From NCBI RefSeq assembly GCF_051401765.1, contig NW_027480481.1, forward strand, positions 2,232,001-2,296,000: a stretch of 64,000 nt of DNA. Direction: 5' to 3'. A program made the translations under genes and the position numbers. Below are positions 39,981 through 52,178 of this stretch, piece by piece (position 1 is the stretch's first letter; the number at the start of each line of letters is the position of its first letter). The notes beneath the pieces were generated by a model. It had not been told where the DNA came from and made no database searches. It worked only from the letters and a program-made list of their open reading frames with translations. This DNA comes from Calliopsis andreniformis (Eukaryota; Arthropoda; Insecta; Hymenoptera; Andrenidae).

Positions 39981-41654
39981 CTCAATCCTCAATCCTCAAT
40001 CCTCAAATCTCAATCCTCAATCCTCAGTCCTCAGTCCTCAAACCTCAATCCTCAACCCTGAGCCCTCATCCTCAATCCTCAATCCTCAATCCTCAGTCCT
40101 CAGTCCTCAAACCTCAATCCTCAACCCTCAGCCCTCATCCTCAACCCTCAATCCTAAACTCTCAATCCTCAAACCTCAAACCTCAATCCTCAACCGTCAG
40201 TCCTCGTCCTCAATCCTCAACACTCAATCCTCAATCCTCAATCTTCAATCCTCAATACTCAATATTCAATCCTCAATCCTCAATCCTCAATCCTCGATCT
40301 TCAATCCTCAATCCTCAATCCTCAATCCTCAATCCTCAATCCTCAGTCCTCAAAACTCAAACCTGAATCCTCAATCCTCAGACCTCAGGCATTAATGCTC
40401 AACCCTCAGTCCTCGTCCTCAATCCACAACACTCAATCCTGAATCCTCAATCTTCATTCATCAATATTCAACCGTCTATCCTCAATCCTCAATCCTCAAT
40501 CCTCAATTCTCATTCTTCAATCCTCAACACCCAATCCTCAATCTTCAATCCTCAATCCTCAATCCTCAATCCTCAATCCTCAATCCTCAATCCTCATTCT
40601 ACAATCCCCAATACCCAATCCTCAATCTTCAATCCTCAATCCTGAATCCTCAATTCTCAAACCTCAATCCACAGTCCTCAGCCCTCAAACCTCAATCCTC
40701 AAACCTCAGCCCTCATTCTCAATCCTCAATCCTCAATTCTCAGTCCTCAGCCCTCAAACCTCAATCCTCAACCCTAAGACCTCATCCTCAATCCTCAATT
40801 ATCAATCCTCTATCCTCAATCTTCAATCCTCAATACTCAATCTTCAATCCTCAATCCTCAGTCCTCAAACCTCAATTCTGAATCCTCAATACTCAATCTT
40901 CAATCCTCAATCTTGAGTCCTCAATACTCAACTATCAGTCCTCAATTCTCAGTACTCAATCCTCTGTCCTCAATCTTCAATCCTCAATACTCAATCTTCA
41001 ATCCACAATCCTCAATCCTCAATCCTCAATGCTCAATCCTCAATCCTCAATCCTCAACACTCAATATTCAATCCTCAATACTCAATCTGCAATCCTCAAT
41101 CCTCAATCCTCAATCGTCAGTCTTCAATCCTCAATACTCAATCTTCAATCCTCAATCCTCAATCCTCAGTACTCAAACCTCATTCTACAATCCTCAATAC
41201 CCATTCCTCAATCATCAATCCTCAGTCCTGAATCCTCAATACTCAATCCTCAATCCTCAGTCCTCAGTCCTCAAACCTCAATCCTCAACCCTCAGCCCTC
41301 ATCCTCAACCCTCAATCCTAAACTCTCAATCCTCAAACCTCAAACCTCAATCCTCAACTGTCGGTCCTCGTCCTCAATCCTCAACCATCAATCCTCAATC
41401 CTCAATCTTCAATCATCAATACTCAATCTTCAGTCCTCAATCCTAAATCCTCAATCCTCAATCCTTAATCCTCAATTTTCAATCCGCAATACCCAATCCT
41501 CAATATTCAATCCTCAATCCTCAATCCTCAATCCTCAATCCTCGATCCTCAATCCTCAATCCTCAGTCCTCAAAAAGCAAACCTGAATCCTCAATCCTGA
41601 ATCCTCAACCTTCAGAACACAGTCCTCAACAATCAGTTGCCAATTCTCAATCCT
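39981..41654 (+). repeat. Transition segment between HOR-A and HOR-B domains
   Basis: These are diverged heptamers with pieces shared across the right domain. About 40,121-40,490 resembles 44,391-44,760. About 40,595-41,000 matches 46,921-47,330 at offset 6,326 (ACTATCAG at 40931 and 47257). About 41,440-41,654 resembles the HOR-B segment near 46,400, 53,880 and 56,160. No cassette is seen until 41654 and no gene is seen. Confidence 0.65.
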
Positions 41655-43202
41655 CAATAGAATATAATCAACTCACAGTTTTCAATACTCAATACTCAAT
41701 CTGCAATCTTCAAATTTCTATCCACAAACATCAATTCTCATAACTCAACCCTCAACACTCAGTGCCCAATCCTCAATCTTCAATCCTCAATACTCAATCC
41801 CCAATTCTCAATCCTCAACATTCAATCCTCAATACTCAATCCTCAGTCCTCAATCCTCAATCCTGAATCCTCAATCCTCAATCCTCAGTTTTCACTCTTC
41901 AATCCTCAATCCTCAATCGTCAATCCTCGATCCTCAATCGTCAGTCTTCAATCCTGAATACTCAATCTACAATCCTCAATCCTCAATCCTCAATCCTCAA
42001 ACCTCATTCTACAATCCTCAATGCACGATCCTCAATCCTCAATCCTCAATCTTCAATCCCCAATACTCAATCTTCAATCCTCAATCCTCAATACTCAATC
42101 CTCAATCCTCATTCTTCAATCCTCAATACCGAATCCTCAATCTTCAATCCACAATCCCCAATCCTCAGTTCGCAATCCTCAATCCTCAATCCTCAGACCT
42201 CAGGCATCAATACTCTACCCTCAGTCCTCGTCCTCAATCCAGAACCCTCAATCCTCAATCCTCAATCTTCATTCATCAATATTCAACCTTCTATCCTCAA
42301 TCCTCAATCCTCAATCCTCAATCCCCAATACTCAATCTTCAATCCTCAACACCCAATCCTCAATCTTCCATCCTCAATCCTCAATCCTCAATCCTCAATC
42401 TTCAAACCTCAATCCTCTGTCCGCAAACCTCAATCCTGAATCCTCAATACTGAATTCTCAATCTTCAGCACTCAGTCCTCAACAATCAGTTGTCAATACT
42501 CAATCCTCAATAGAATGTCATCAATTCACATTTTTCAATACTCAATACTCAATCTGCCATCTTCAAATCTCTATCCACAAACATCAATTCTCATCACTCA
42601 ACCATCAACACTCAGTCCTCAATGTTCAATCCTCAATCCTCAATTCTCAATCGTCAATCCTCAATAATAAATCTTCAATCCTCAATCCTCAATCCTCAAT
42701 CCTCAATCCTCAATCCTCAATCCCAAATCTTCAATTTTCAATCCTCAATTCTCAATACTCAATAGAATATCCTGAATTCTCAGGATTCAATACTCAAACC
42801 TCAACACTCAACCCTCAATCCTCTATCCTCTATCCTCAATTCTCAATCTTCAATCCTCAATACTCAATCTTCAATCCTCCTTTCTAAATCCTCAATCCTC
42901 GATCCTGAATCCTCAATCGTCTTGCTTCAATCCTCAATACCCAATCCTCGGTCTTCAATCTTCAATCCTCATTCCTCAATTCTCAATCCTCAATCCTCAG
43001 TCCTCAGACCTCAAACCTCAATTACCAATCCGCAGCCCTCATCCTCATTCCTCACTCCTCAATCGTCAATCCTCAATCCTCAATCCTCAACCCTCAATCC
43101 TCAATGTTCAATCCTCAATACCCAATCCTCAGTCTTCAATCCTCAATCCTCAATCCTCAACCCTCAATCTTCAATCCTCAATCCTCAGTCCTCAAACCTC
43201 AA
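41655..43202 (+). repeat. Duplicated block C, copy 1
   Basis: About 1,548 bp repeat at 59030-60577 with a constant offset of 17,375 and few differences. Cassettes lie at 41654 (TATAATCAACTC type), 42507 (TGTCATC type) and 42759 (subtype C). The block ends where copy 1 reads CAATCCTCAATCC and copy 2 reads CAATTCTGAATCC. Confidence 0.82.
42759..42830 (+). repeat. Cassette subtype C
   Basis: It starts TCAATAG-AATATCC, then TGAATTCTCAGGATTCAATAC. The EcoRI site is at 42774, again 15 bp from the start, as in subtype B. Other copies start at 44025, 47932 (TCAAGAG variant) and 60134. It replaces subtype B in the right-hand domain and is probably its orthologous form there. Confidence 0.75.
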
Positions 43203-45288
43203 TCCTCAATCCTCAATCCTCAATCGTCAGGCCTCAATCCTCAATACCCAATCCTCAGTCTTCAATCATCAATCTTCAATCCTCAATCTTCAACCCTCAA
43301 TCCTCAGTCCTCAAACCTCAATTCTGAATCCTCAATCCTGAATCCTCAATCTTCAGCCCTCAATCCTCAACAATCAGTTGTCATTCCTCAATCCTCAATA
43401 GAATATCCTCAATTCACAGATTTTAATACTCAATACTCAATCTGCAATCTTCCAACGTGTATCCACAAACATCAATTTTCACCACTCAACCCTCAGCACT
43501 CATTCCTCAATGTTCAATCCTCAATCCTCAGCTCTCAATCTTCGATCCTCAATACTGAACCTTCAATCCTCAATCCTCAATTCTCAATCCTCAATCCTCA
43601 ACCCTCATTCTTCAATCCTCAATACCCAATCCTCAATCTTCAGTCCTCAATCCTCAATCGTCAATCCTCAATCCTCAAACCTCAATCCTCTGTCCTCAAA
43701 CCTCAATCCTGAATCCTCAATACTGAATCCTCAATCTTCAGCACTCAGTCCTCAACAATCAGTTGTCAATCCTCAATCCTCAATAGAATGTCATCAATTC
43801 ACATTTCTCAATACTCAATACTCAATCTGCAATCTTCAAATCTCTATCCACAAACATCAATTCTCATCACTCAACCATCAACACTCAGTCCTCAATGTTC
43901 AATCCTCAATCCTCAATACTCAATCGTCAATCCTCAATACTAAATCTTCAATCCTCAATCCTCAATCCTCAATCCTCAATCCTCAATCCTCAATCATCAA
44001 TTTTCAATCCTCGATTCTCAATGCTCAATAGAATATCCTGAATTCTCAGGATTCAATACTCAAACCTCAACACTCAACCCTCAATCCTCTGTCCTCAACC
44101 CTCAATTCTCAACCTTCAATCCTCAATACTCAATCTTCGATCCTCCATCGTAAATCCTCAATCCTCAATCCTCAATCCTCAATCGTCTTGCTTCAATCCT
44201 CAATACCCAATCCTCGGTCTTCAATCTTCAATCCTCATTCCTCAATTCTTAATCCTCAATCCTCAGTCCTCAGACCTCAAACCTCATTCTACAATCCTCA
44301 ATACCCATTCCTCAATTCTCAATCCTCAATCCTCAATCCTCAACACTCAATCCTCAATCCTCAGACCTCAGTCCTCAAACCTCAATCCTCAACCCTCAGC
44401 CCTCATCCTCAAACCTCAATCCTAAACTCTCAATCCTCAAACCTCAAACCTCAATCCTCAACCGTCAGTTCTCGTCCTCAATCCTCAACCCGCAATCCTC
44501 AATCCTCAATCTTCAATCCTCAATACTCAATATTCAATCCTCAATCCTCAATCCTCAATCCTCAATCTTCAATCCTCAATCCTCAATCCTCAATCCTCAA
44601 TCCTCAGTCCTCAAAACTCAAACCTGAATCCTCAATCCTCAGACCTAAGGCATTAATACTTAACCCTCAGTCCTCGTCCTCAATCCACAACCCTCAATCC
44701 TCAATCCTCAATCTTCATTCATTAATATTCAACAGTCTATCCTCAATCCTCAATTATCAATCCTCAATTATCATTCTTCAATCCTCAACACCCAATCCTC
44801 AATCTTCAATCCTCAATCCTCAATCCTCAATCCTCAATCCTCAATCCTCAATCCTCATTCTAAAATCCTCAATACCCAATCCTCAATCTTCAATCGTCAA
44901 TCCTCAATCCTCAATTCTCAAACCTCAATCCTCAGTCCTCAGCCCTCAAACCTCAATCCTCAAACCTCAGCCCTCATTCTCAATCCTCAATCCTCAATTC
45001 TCAGTCCTCAGCCCTCAAACCTCAATCCTCAACCCTAAGACCTCATCCTCAATCCTCAATTATCAATCCTCAATCCTCAATCTTCAATCCTCAATACTCA
45101 ATCTTCAATCCTCAATCCTCAATTCTCAATCCTCAATCCCCAGTCCTCAGTCCTCAATCCTCAATGCTCAAACCTTAGCCCACATCCTCAATCCTCAATC
45201 CTCAATCCTCAATCTTCAATCCTCAATACTCAATCCTCAATCTTCAATCCTCATTCTTCAATCCTCAACACCCAATCCTCAATCTTCA
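43203..45288 (+). repeat. Mosaic satellite segment
   Basis: It contains cassettes at 43395 (the variant with CCAACGTGTATCC), 43780 (TGTCATC type) and 44025 (subtype C). About 42,900-43,010 and 44,170-44,280 share CAATCGTCTTGCTTC, also found near 48,066 and 60,290. From about 44,950 it matches 51,730 onward. No gene is seen. Confidence 0.6.
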
Positions 45289-46920
45289 ATGCTCAATCCT
45301 CAATCCTCAATTCTCAATCCTCAATCCTCAATCGTCAGGCTTCAATCCTCAATACTCAATCTTCAATCCTCAATCCTCAATCCTCATTCCTCAGTCCTCA
45401 TTCTTCAATCCTCAATACCCAATCCTCAATCTTCAATCTTCAACCCTCAATCCTCAATTCTCAATCCTCAATCCTCTGTCCTCAGACCTCAAACATCAAT
45501 CCTCAACCCTCAGCCCTCATCCTCAATCCTCAATCCTCATTCCTCAGTCATCAAACCTCAATCGTGAATCCTCAATCCTGAATCCACAATCTTCAGACCT
45601 CAGAACTGAACAATCAGATGTCAATCCTCAATCCTCAATAGAATGTCATCAATTCACAGTTTTCAATACCCAATACTCAATCTGCAATCTTCAAATTTCT
45701 ATCCACAAACATCAATTCTCATCACTCAACCCTCAACACTCAGTCCCCAATCCTCAATCTTCAATCCTCAATCCTCAATCCTCAATCCTCAATCCTCAGA
45801 CCTGAAACATAAATACTCAACCCTCAGTCCTCGTCCTCAATCCACAACCCTCAATCCTCGATCCTCAACCTTCAATCATCAATATTCAATCTTCAATCCT
45901 CAATCCTCAATCCTCAATACCCAATCCTCAGTCTTGAATCCTCAATCCTCAATCCTCAATCCTCAATCTTCAATCCTCAATACTCAATCCTCAATCCTCA
46001 ATCCTCAAACCTCAATCCTTAATCCTCAATCGTCAGTCTTCAATCCTCAATATCCAACCCTCAATATTCAATCCTCAATCCTCAATCTTCAATCCTCAAT
46101 CCTCATACCTCAAACATCAACACTCAACCCTCAGTCCTCGTCCTCAATCCACAACCCTCAATCCTCGATCCTCAATCTTCAATCCTCGTTCTTCCATCCT
46201 CAACACCCAATCCTCAATCTTCAATCCTCAATCCTCAATCCTCAATTCTTAATCCTCAATCCTCAATCCTCAGACCTCAAACATCAATACTCAAGCCTCA
46301 GTCCTCGTCCTCAATCCACAACCATCAATCCTCAATCCTCAATCTTCAATTATCAATATTCAATGTTCAGTACTCAATCCTAAATCCGCAATCCTCAATC
46401 CTTAATCCTCAATTTTCAATCCGCAATACCCAATCCTCAATCTTCAATCCTCAATCCTCAATCCTCAATCCTCAATCCTCGATCCTCAATCCTCAATCCT
46501 CAGTCCTCAAAACTCAAACCTGAATCCTCAATCCTGAATCTTCAACCTTCAGAACTCAGTCCTCAACAATCAGTTGCCAATTCTCAATCCTCAATAGAAT
46601 ATAATCAACTCACAGTTTTCAATACTCAATACTGAATCTGCAATCTTCAAATTTCTATCCACAAACATCAATTCTCATCACTCAACCCTCAACACTCAGT
46701 CCCCAATCCTCAATCTTCAATCCTCAATACTCAATCCCCAATTCTCAATCCTGAATCTTCAATCCCCAATACTCAATCCTCAATCCTCAATCCTCAATCC
46801 TGAATCCTCAATCCTCAATCCTCAATTCTCATTCTTCAATCCTCAACACCCAATCCTCAATCTTCAATCCTCAATCCTCAATCCTCAATCCTCAATCCTC
46901 AATCCTCAATCCTCAATCCT
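45289..46920 (+). repeat. HOR-B unit, internally deleted copy (B0)
   Basis: The landmark ATG (aATGctcaatcc before a CGTCAGGCTTC string) is at 45289. It matches 52179 onward at offset 6,890 up to about 46,070, then resumes at offset 7,477. About 590 bp containing the second of the three HOR-B cassettes is thus absent. Cassettes remain at 45635 (TGTCATC type) and 46591 (TATAATCAACTC type). Confidence 0.75.
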
Positions 46921-48254
46921 CATTCTACAATCCTCAATACCTAATCCTCAATCTTCAATCCTCAATCCTGAATCCTCAATTCTGAAACCTCAATCCACAG
47001 TCCTCAGCCCTCAAACCTCAATCCTCAACCCTCAGCCCCCATTCTCAATCCTCAATCCTCAATTCTCAGTCCTCAGCCCTCAAACCTCAATCCTCAACCC
47101 TCAGACCTCATCCTCAATCCTCAATTATCAATCCTCAATCCTCAATCTTCAATCCTCAATACTCAATCTTCAATCCTCAATCCTCAGTCCTCAAGCTTCA
47201 ATTCTGAATCCTCAATACTCAATCTTCAATCCTCAATCCTCTGTCCTCAATACTCAACTATCAGTCCTCAATTCTCAATACTCAATCCTCAATCCTCAAT
47301 CTTCAATCCTCAATACTCAATCTTCAATCCTCAATCCTCAATCCTCAATCCTCAATGCTCAATCCTCAATCCTCAAACCACAACCCTCAATCTTCAATCC
47401 TCAATACTCAATCTGCAATCCTCAATCCTCAATCCTCAATCCTCAATCCTCATTCTTCAATCCTCAATACCCATTCCTCAATCTTCAATCCTCAATCCAC
47501 AATCCTCAACTCTCAATCCTCATTCTTCAATCCTCAACACGCAATCCTCAATCTTCAATCCTCAATCCTCAATCCTCAGACCTCAGTCCTCAACCTTCAA
47601 TCCTCAATACTCAATCTTCAATCCTCAATCCTCAATCCTCAATCCTCAATCCTCATTCTTCAATCCTCAACTCCCAATCCTCAATCTTCAATCCTGAATC
47701 CTCAATCCTCAATTCTCAGTCCTCAATCCTCAATCCTCAATCCTCAGACCTCAAGCATCAAAACTCAACCCTCAGTCCTCGTACTCAATCCACAGCCCTC
47801 AATCCTCGATCATCAATATTCAATCATCAATATTCCATCTTCAATCCTCAATCCTCAATCCTCAATACTCAGTCCTCAATCCTCAATCCTCAATCCTCAA
47901 TACTCAACCATCAATTCTCAATTCTCAATACTCAAGAGAATATCCTGAATTCTCAGGATTCAATACTCAAACCTCAACACTCAACCCTCAATCCTCAATC
48001 CTCAAACCTCAATCCTCAATCTTCAATCCTCCATCCTAAATCCTCAATCCTCAACCCTCAATCCTCAATCGTCTTGCTTCAATCCTCAATACCCAATCCT
48101 CGGTCTTCAATATTCAATCCTCATTCCTCAATTCTCAATCCTCAATCCTCAGTCCTCAGACCTCAAACCTCAATCCCCAATCCGCAGCCCTCATCCTCAT
48201 TCCTCATTCCTCAATCGTCAATCCTCAATCCTCAATACTCAACCCTCAACCCTC
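46921..48254 (+). repeat. Mosaic satellite segment
   Basis: The first 0.4 kb repeats 40,595-41,000 at offset 6,326. A HindIII site lies at 47193-47198. A subtype C cassette starts at 47932. The rest is heptamer mosaic and no gene is seen. Confidence 0.6.
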
Positions 48255-48940
48255 AATGTTCAATCCTCAATACCCAATCCTCAGTCTTCAATCCTCAATC
48301 CTCAATCCTCAATCCTCAATCTTCAATCCTCAATCCTCAGTCCTCAAACCTCAATTCTGAATCCTCAATCCTGAAACCTCAATCTTAAGACCTCAGACAT
48401 GAACAATCAGATGTCAATCCTCAACCCTCAACAGAATATCATCAATTCACAGTTTTCAATACTCAATACTCAATCTGCAATCTTCAAATTTCTGTCCACA
48501 AATGTCAATTCTCATCACTCAACCCTCAACACTCAATCCTCAATCCTCATTCCTCAATCCTCATTCTTCAATCCTCATTCTTCAATCCTCAACACCCAAT
48601 CCTCAATCTTCAATGCTCAATCCTCAATCCTCAATTCTCAATCCTCAATCCTCAATCGTCAGGCTTCAATCCTCAATACTCAATCTTCAATCCTGAATCC
48701 TCAATCCTCATTCCTCAGTCCTCATTCTTCAATCCTCAATACCCAATCTTCAATCCTCAACACCCAATCCTCAATCTTCAATCCTCAATCCTCAATCCTC
48801 AATCCTCAATCCTCAAACCTCAATCCTCTGTCCTCAAACCTCAATCCTGAATCCTCAATCCTCAATCCTGAATCCTGAATCCTCAATCCTCAATCCTCAA
48901 TTTTCGCTCTTCAATCCTCAATCCTCAATCGTCAATCCTC
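48255..48940 (+). repeat. 686-bp tandem duplication, left copy
   Basis: AATGTTCAATCC occurs at 48255 and 48941, and GAACAATCAG at 48401 and 49087. The offset is constant at 686 bp, which is exactly 98 heptamers. A cassette (TCAACAG variant) starts at 48428. The right ends of the two copies differ. Confidence 0.78.
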
Positions 48941-49626
48941 AATGTTCAATCCTCAATACCCAATCCTCAGTCTTCAATCCTCAATCCTCAATCCTCAATC
49001 CTCAATCTTCAATCCTCAATCCTCAGTCCTCAAACCTCAATTCTGAATCCTCAATCCTGAAACCTCAATCTTAAGACCTCAGACATGAACAATCAGATGT
49101 CAATCCTCAATCCTCAATAGAATATCATCAATTCACAGTTTTCAATACTCAATACTCAATCTGCAATCTTCAAATTTCTGTCCACAAATGTCAATTCTCA
49201 TCACTCAACCCTCAACACTCAATCCTCAATCCTCATTTCTCAATCCTCATTCTTCAATCCTCATTCTTCAATCCTCAACACCCAATCCTCAATCTTCAAT
49301 GCCCAATCCTCAATCCTCAATTCTAAATCCTCAATCCTCAATCGTCAGGCTTCAATCCTCAATACTCAATCTTCAATCCTCAATCCTCAATCCTCATTCC
49401 TCAATCCTCATTCTTCAATCCTCAATACCCAATCCTCAATCTTCAATCTTCAACCCTCAATCCTCAATTCTCAATCCTCAATCCTCAGTCCTCAGACCTC
49501 AAACATCAATCCTCAACCCTCAGCCCTCATCCTCAATCCTCAATCCTCAATCTTCAATCCTCAGTCCACAATCCTCATGCCTCAATCCTCAATCCTCATT
49601 CCTCAGTCATCAAACCTCAATCCTGA
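48941..49626 (+). repeat. 686-bp tandem duplication, right copy
   Basis: This is the partner of 48255-48940, with its cassette at 49114. Both copies share the unusual strings CTTAAGACC and CAAATGTCAATTC, which fixes their common origin. Confidence 0.76.
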
Positions 49627-51330
49627 ATCCTCAATCCTGAATCCTCAATCTCCAGACCTCAGTCCTCAACAATCAGTTGTCATTCCTCAATCCTCAATAG
49701 AATATCCTCAATGCACAGCTTTTAATACTCACTACTCAATCTGCAATCTTCCAACGTGTATCCACAAGCATCAATTTTCACCACTCAACCCTCAGCACTC
49801 ATTCCTCAATGTTCAATCCTCAATCCTCAGCTCTCAATCTTCGATCCTCAATACTGAACCTTCAAACCTCAATCCTCAATTCTCAATCATCAATCCTCAA
49901 TCCTCAGTCCTCAAACCACAATTCTGAATCCTCAATCCTGAATCCTCAATCTTCAGCCCTCAGTCCTCAACAATCAGTTGTCATTCCTCAATCCTCAATA
50001 GAATATCCTCAATTCACAGCTTTTAATACTCAATACTCAATCTGCAATCTTCCAACGTGTATCCACAAACATCAATTTTCACCACTCAGCCCTCAGCACT
50101 CATTCCTCAATGTTGAATCCTCAATCCTCAGCTCTCAATCTTCGATCCTCAATACTGAACCTTCAATCCTCAATTCTCAATTCTCAATCCTCAATCCTCA
50201 ACCCTCATTCTTCAACCCTCAATACACAATCCTCAATCTTCAGTCCTCAATCCTCAATCCTCAATTCTCAATTCTCAATCCTCAATCCTCAATCCTCAAT
50301 CCTCATACCTCAAACATCAATATTCAACCCTCAGTCCTCGTCCTCAAATCACAAACCTCAATCCTCAACCCTCAATCTTCAATCATCAATATTCAATCTT
50401 CAATCCTCAATACTCAATCTCAATCCTCAATCCTCAATCCTCAATCTTCCATCCCCAATACTCAATCTTCAATCCTCAATCCTCAATACTCAACCCTCAA
50501 TCCTCATTCTTCAATCCTCAATACCCAATCCTCAATCTTCAATCCACAATCCCCAATCCTCAGTACGCAATCCTCAATCCTCAATCCTCAGACCTCAGGT
50601 ATCAATACTCTACCCTCAGTCCTCGTCCTCAATCCACAACCCTGAATCCTCAATCCTCAACCTTCATTCATCAATATTCAACCTTCTATCCTCAATCCTC
50701 AATCCTCAAACCTCAATCCTCAATCCTCAATCTTCAATCCTCAACACCCAATCCTCAATCTTCAATCCTCAATCCTCAATCCTCAATCCTCAATCCTCAA
50801 ACCTCAATCCTCTGTCCTCAAACCTCAATCCTGAATCCTCAATACTGAATCCTCAATCTTCAGCACTCAGTCCTCAACAATCAGTTGTCAATCCTCAGTC
50901 CTCAATAGAATGTCATCAATTCACATTTCTCAATACTCAATACTCAATCTGCAATCTTCAAATCTCTATCCAGAAATATCAATTCTTATCACTCAACCAT
51001 CAACACTCAGTCCTCAATGTTCAATCCTCAATCCTCAATTCTCAATCGTCAATCCTCAATACTGAATCTTCAATCCTCAATCCTCAATCCTCAATCCTCA
51101 ATCCACAATCCTCAATCCTCAATCATCAATTTTCAATCCTCAATACTCAACTTTCAATCCTCAATCCTCAAACCTCAATCCTTAATCCTCAATCGTCAGT
51201 CTTCAATCCTCAATATCCAACTTTCAATCTTCAATCCTCAATCCTCAATCCTCAATTCTCAATCCTCAATCCCCAGTCCTCAGTCCTCAAACTTCAATGC
51301 TCAAACCACAGCCCACATCGTCAGTCCTCA
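49480..51330 (+). repeat. Duplicated block D, copy 1
   Basis: It matches 61,660-63,690, first at offset 12,180 and, after a 181-bp addition in copy 2 (about 62,075-62,255), at offset 12,361. The 181 bp equal 25 heptamers plus one 6-bp unit. Cassettes lie at 49694, 49995 and 50902. Confidence 0.78.
49611..50212 (+). repeat. 301-bp tandem duplication carrying ACGTG cassettes
   Basis: CAAACC-type strings at 49611 and 49912, and cassettes at 49694 and 49995, give an offset of 301 bp (43 heptamers). These cassettes read TTCCAACG-TGTATCC where other types have TCAAATT-TCTATCC. They share ACAGCTTTTAATAC. The same variant occurs at 43395, 61874 and 62356. Confidence 0.75.
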
Positions 51331-52178
51331 ATCCTCAATCCTCAATCTTCAATCCACAATCCTCATACCTCAAACATCAACACTCAACCCTCAGTCCTCG
51401 TCCTCAATCCACAACCCTCAATCCTCGATCCTCAATCTTCAATCCTCATTCTTCCATCCTCAACACCCAATCCTCAATCTTCAATCCTCAATCCTCAATC
51501 CTCAATTCTCAATCCTCAATCCTCAATCCTCAGACCTCAAACATCAATACTCAAGCCTCAGTCCTCGTCCTCAATCCACAACCATCAATCCTCAATCCTC
51601 AATCTTCAATTATCAATATTCAATCTTCAGGCCTCAATCCTAAATCCTCAATCCTCAATCCTTAATCCTCAATTTTCAATCCGCAATACCCAATCCTCAA
51701 TCTTCAATCCTCAATCCTCAATCCTCAATCCTCAATCCTCGATCCTCAAACCTCAGCCCTCATTCTCAATCCTCAATCCTCAATTCTCAGTCCTCAGCCC
51801 TCAAACCTCAATCCTCAACCCTAAGACCTCATCCTCAATCCTCAATTATCAATCCTCAATCCTCAATCTTCAATCCTCAATACTCAATCTTCAATCCTCA
51901 ATCCTCAATTCTCAATCCTCAATCCCCAGTCCTCAGTCCTCAATCCTCAATGCTCAAACCTCAGCCCTCATTCTCAATCCTCAATCCTCAATTCTCAGTC
52001 CTCAGCCCTCAAACCTCAATCCTCAACCCTAAGACCTCATCCTCAATCCTCAATTATCAATCCTCAATCCTCAATCTTCAATCCTCAATACTCAATCTTC
52101 AATCCTCAATCCTCAATACTCAATCCTCAATCTTCAATCCTCATTCTTCAATCCTCAACACCCAATCCTCAATCTTCA
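51331..52178 (+). repeat. Mosaic satellite segment before the HOR-B run
   Basis: It includes a local duplication: the string CAGCCCTCATTCTCAATCC and about 190 bp after it occur near 51,753 and again near 51,962. Pieces match 44,950-45,280. No cassette and no gene are seen. Confidence 0.62.
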
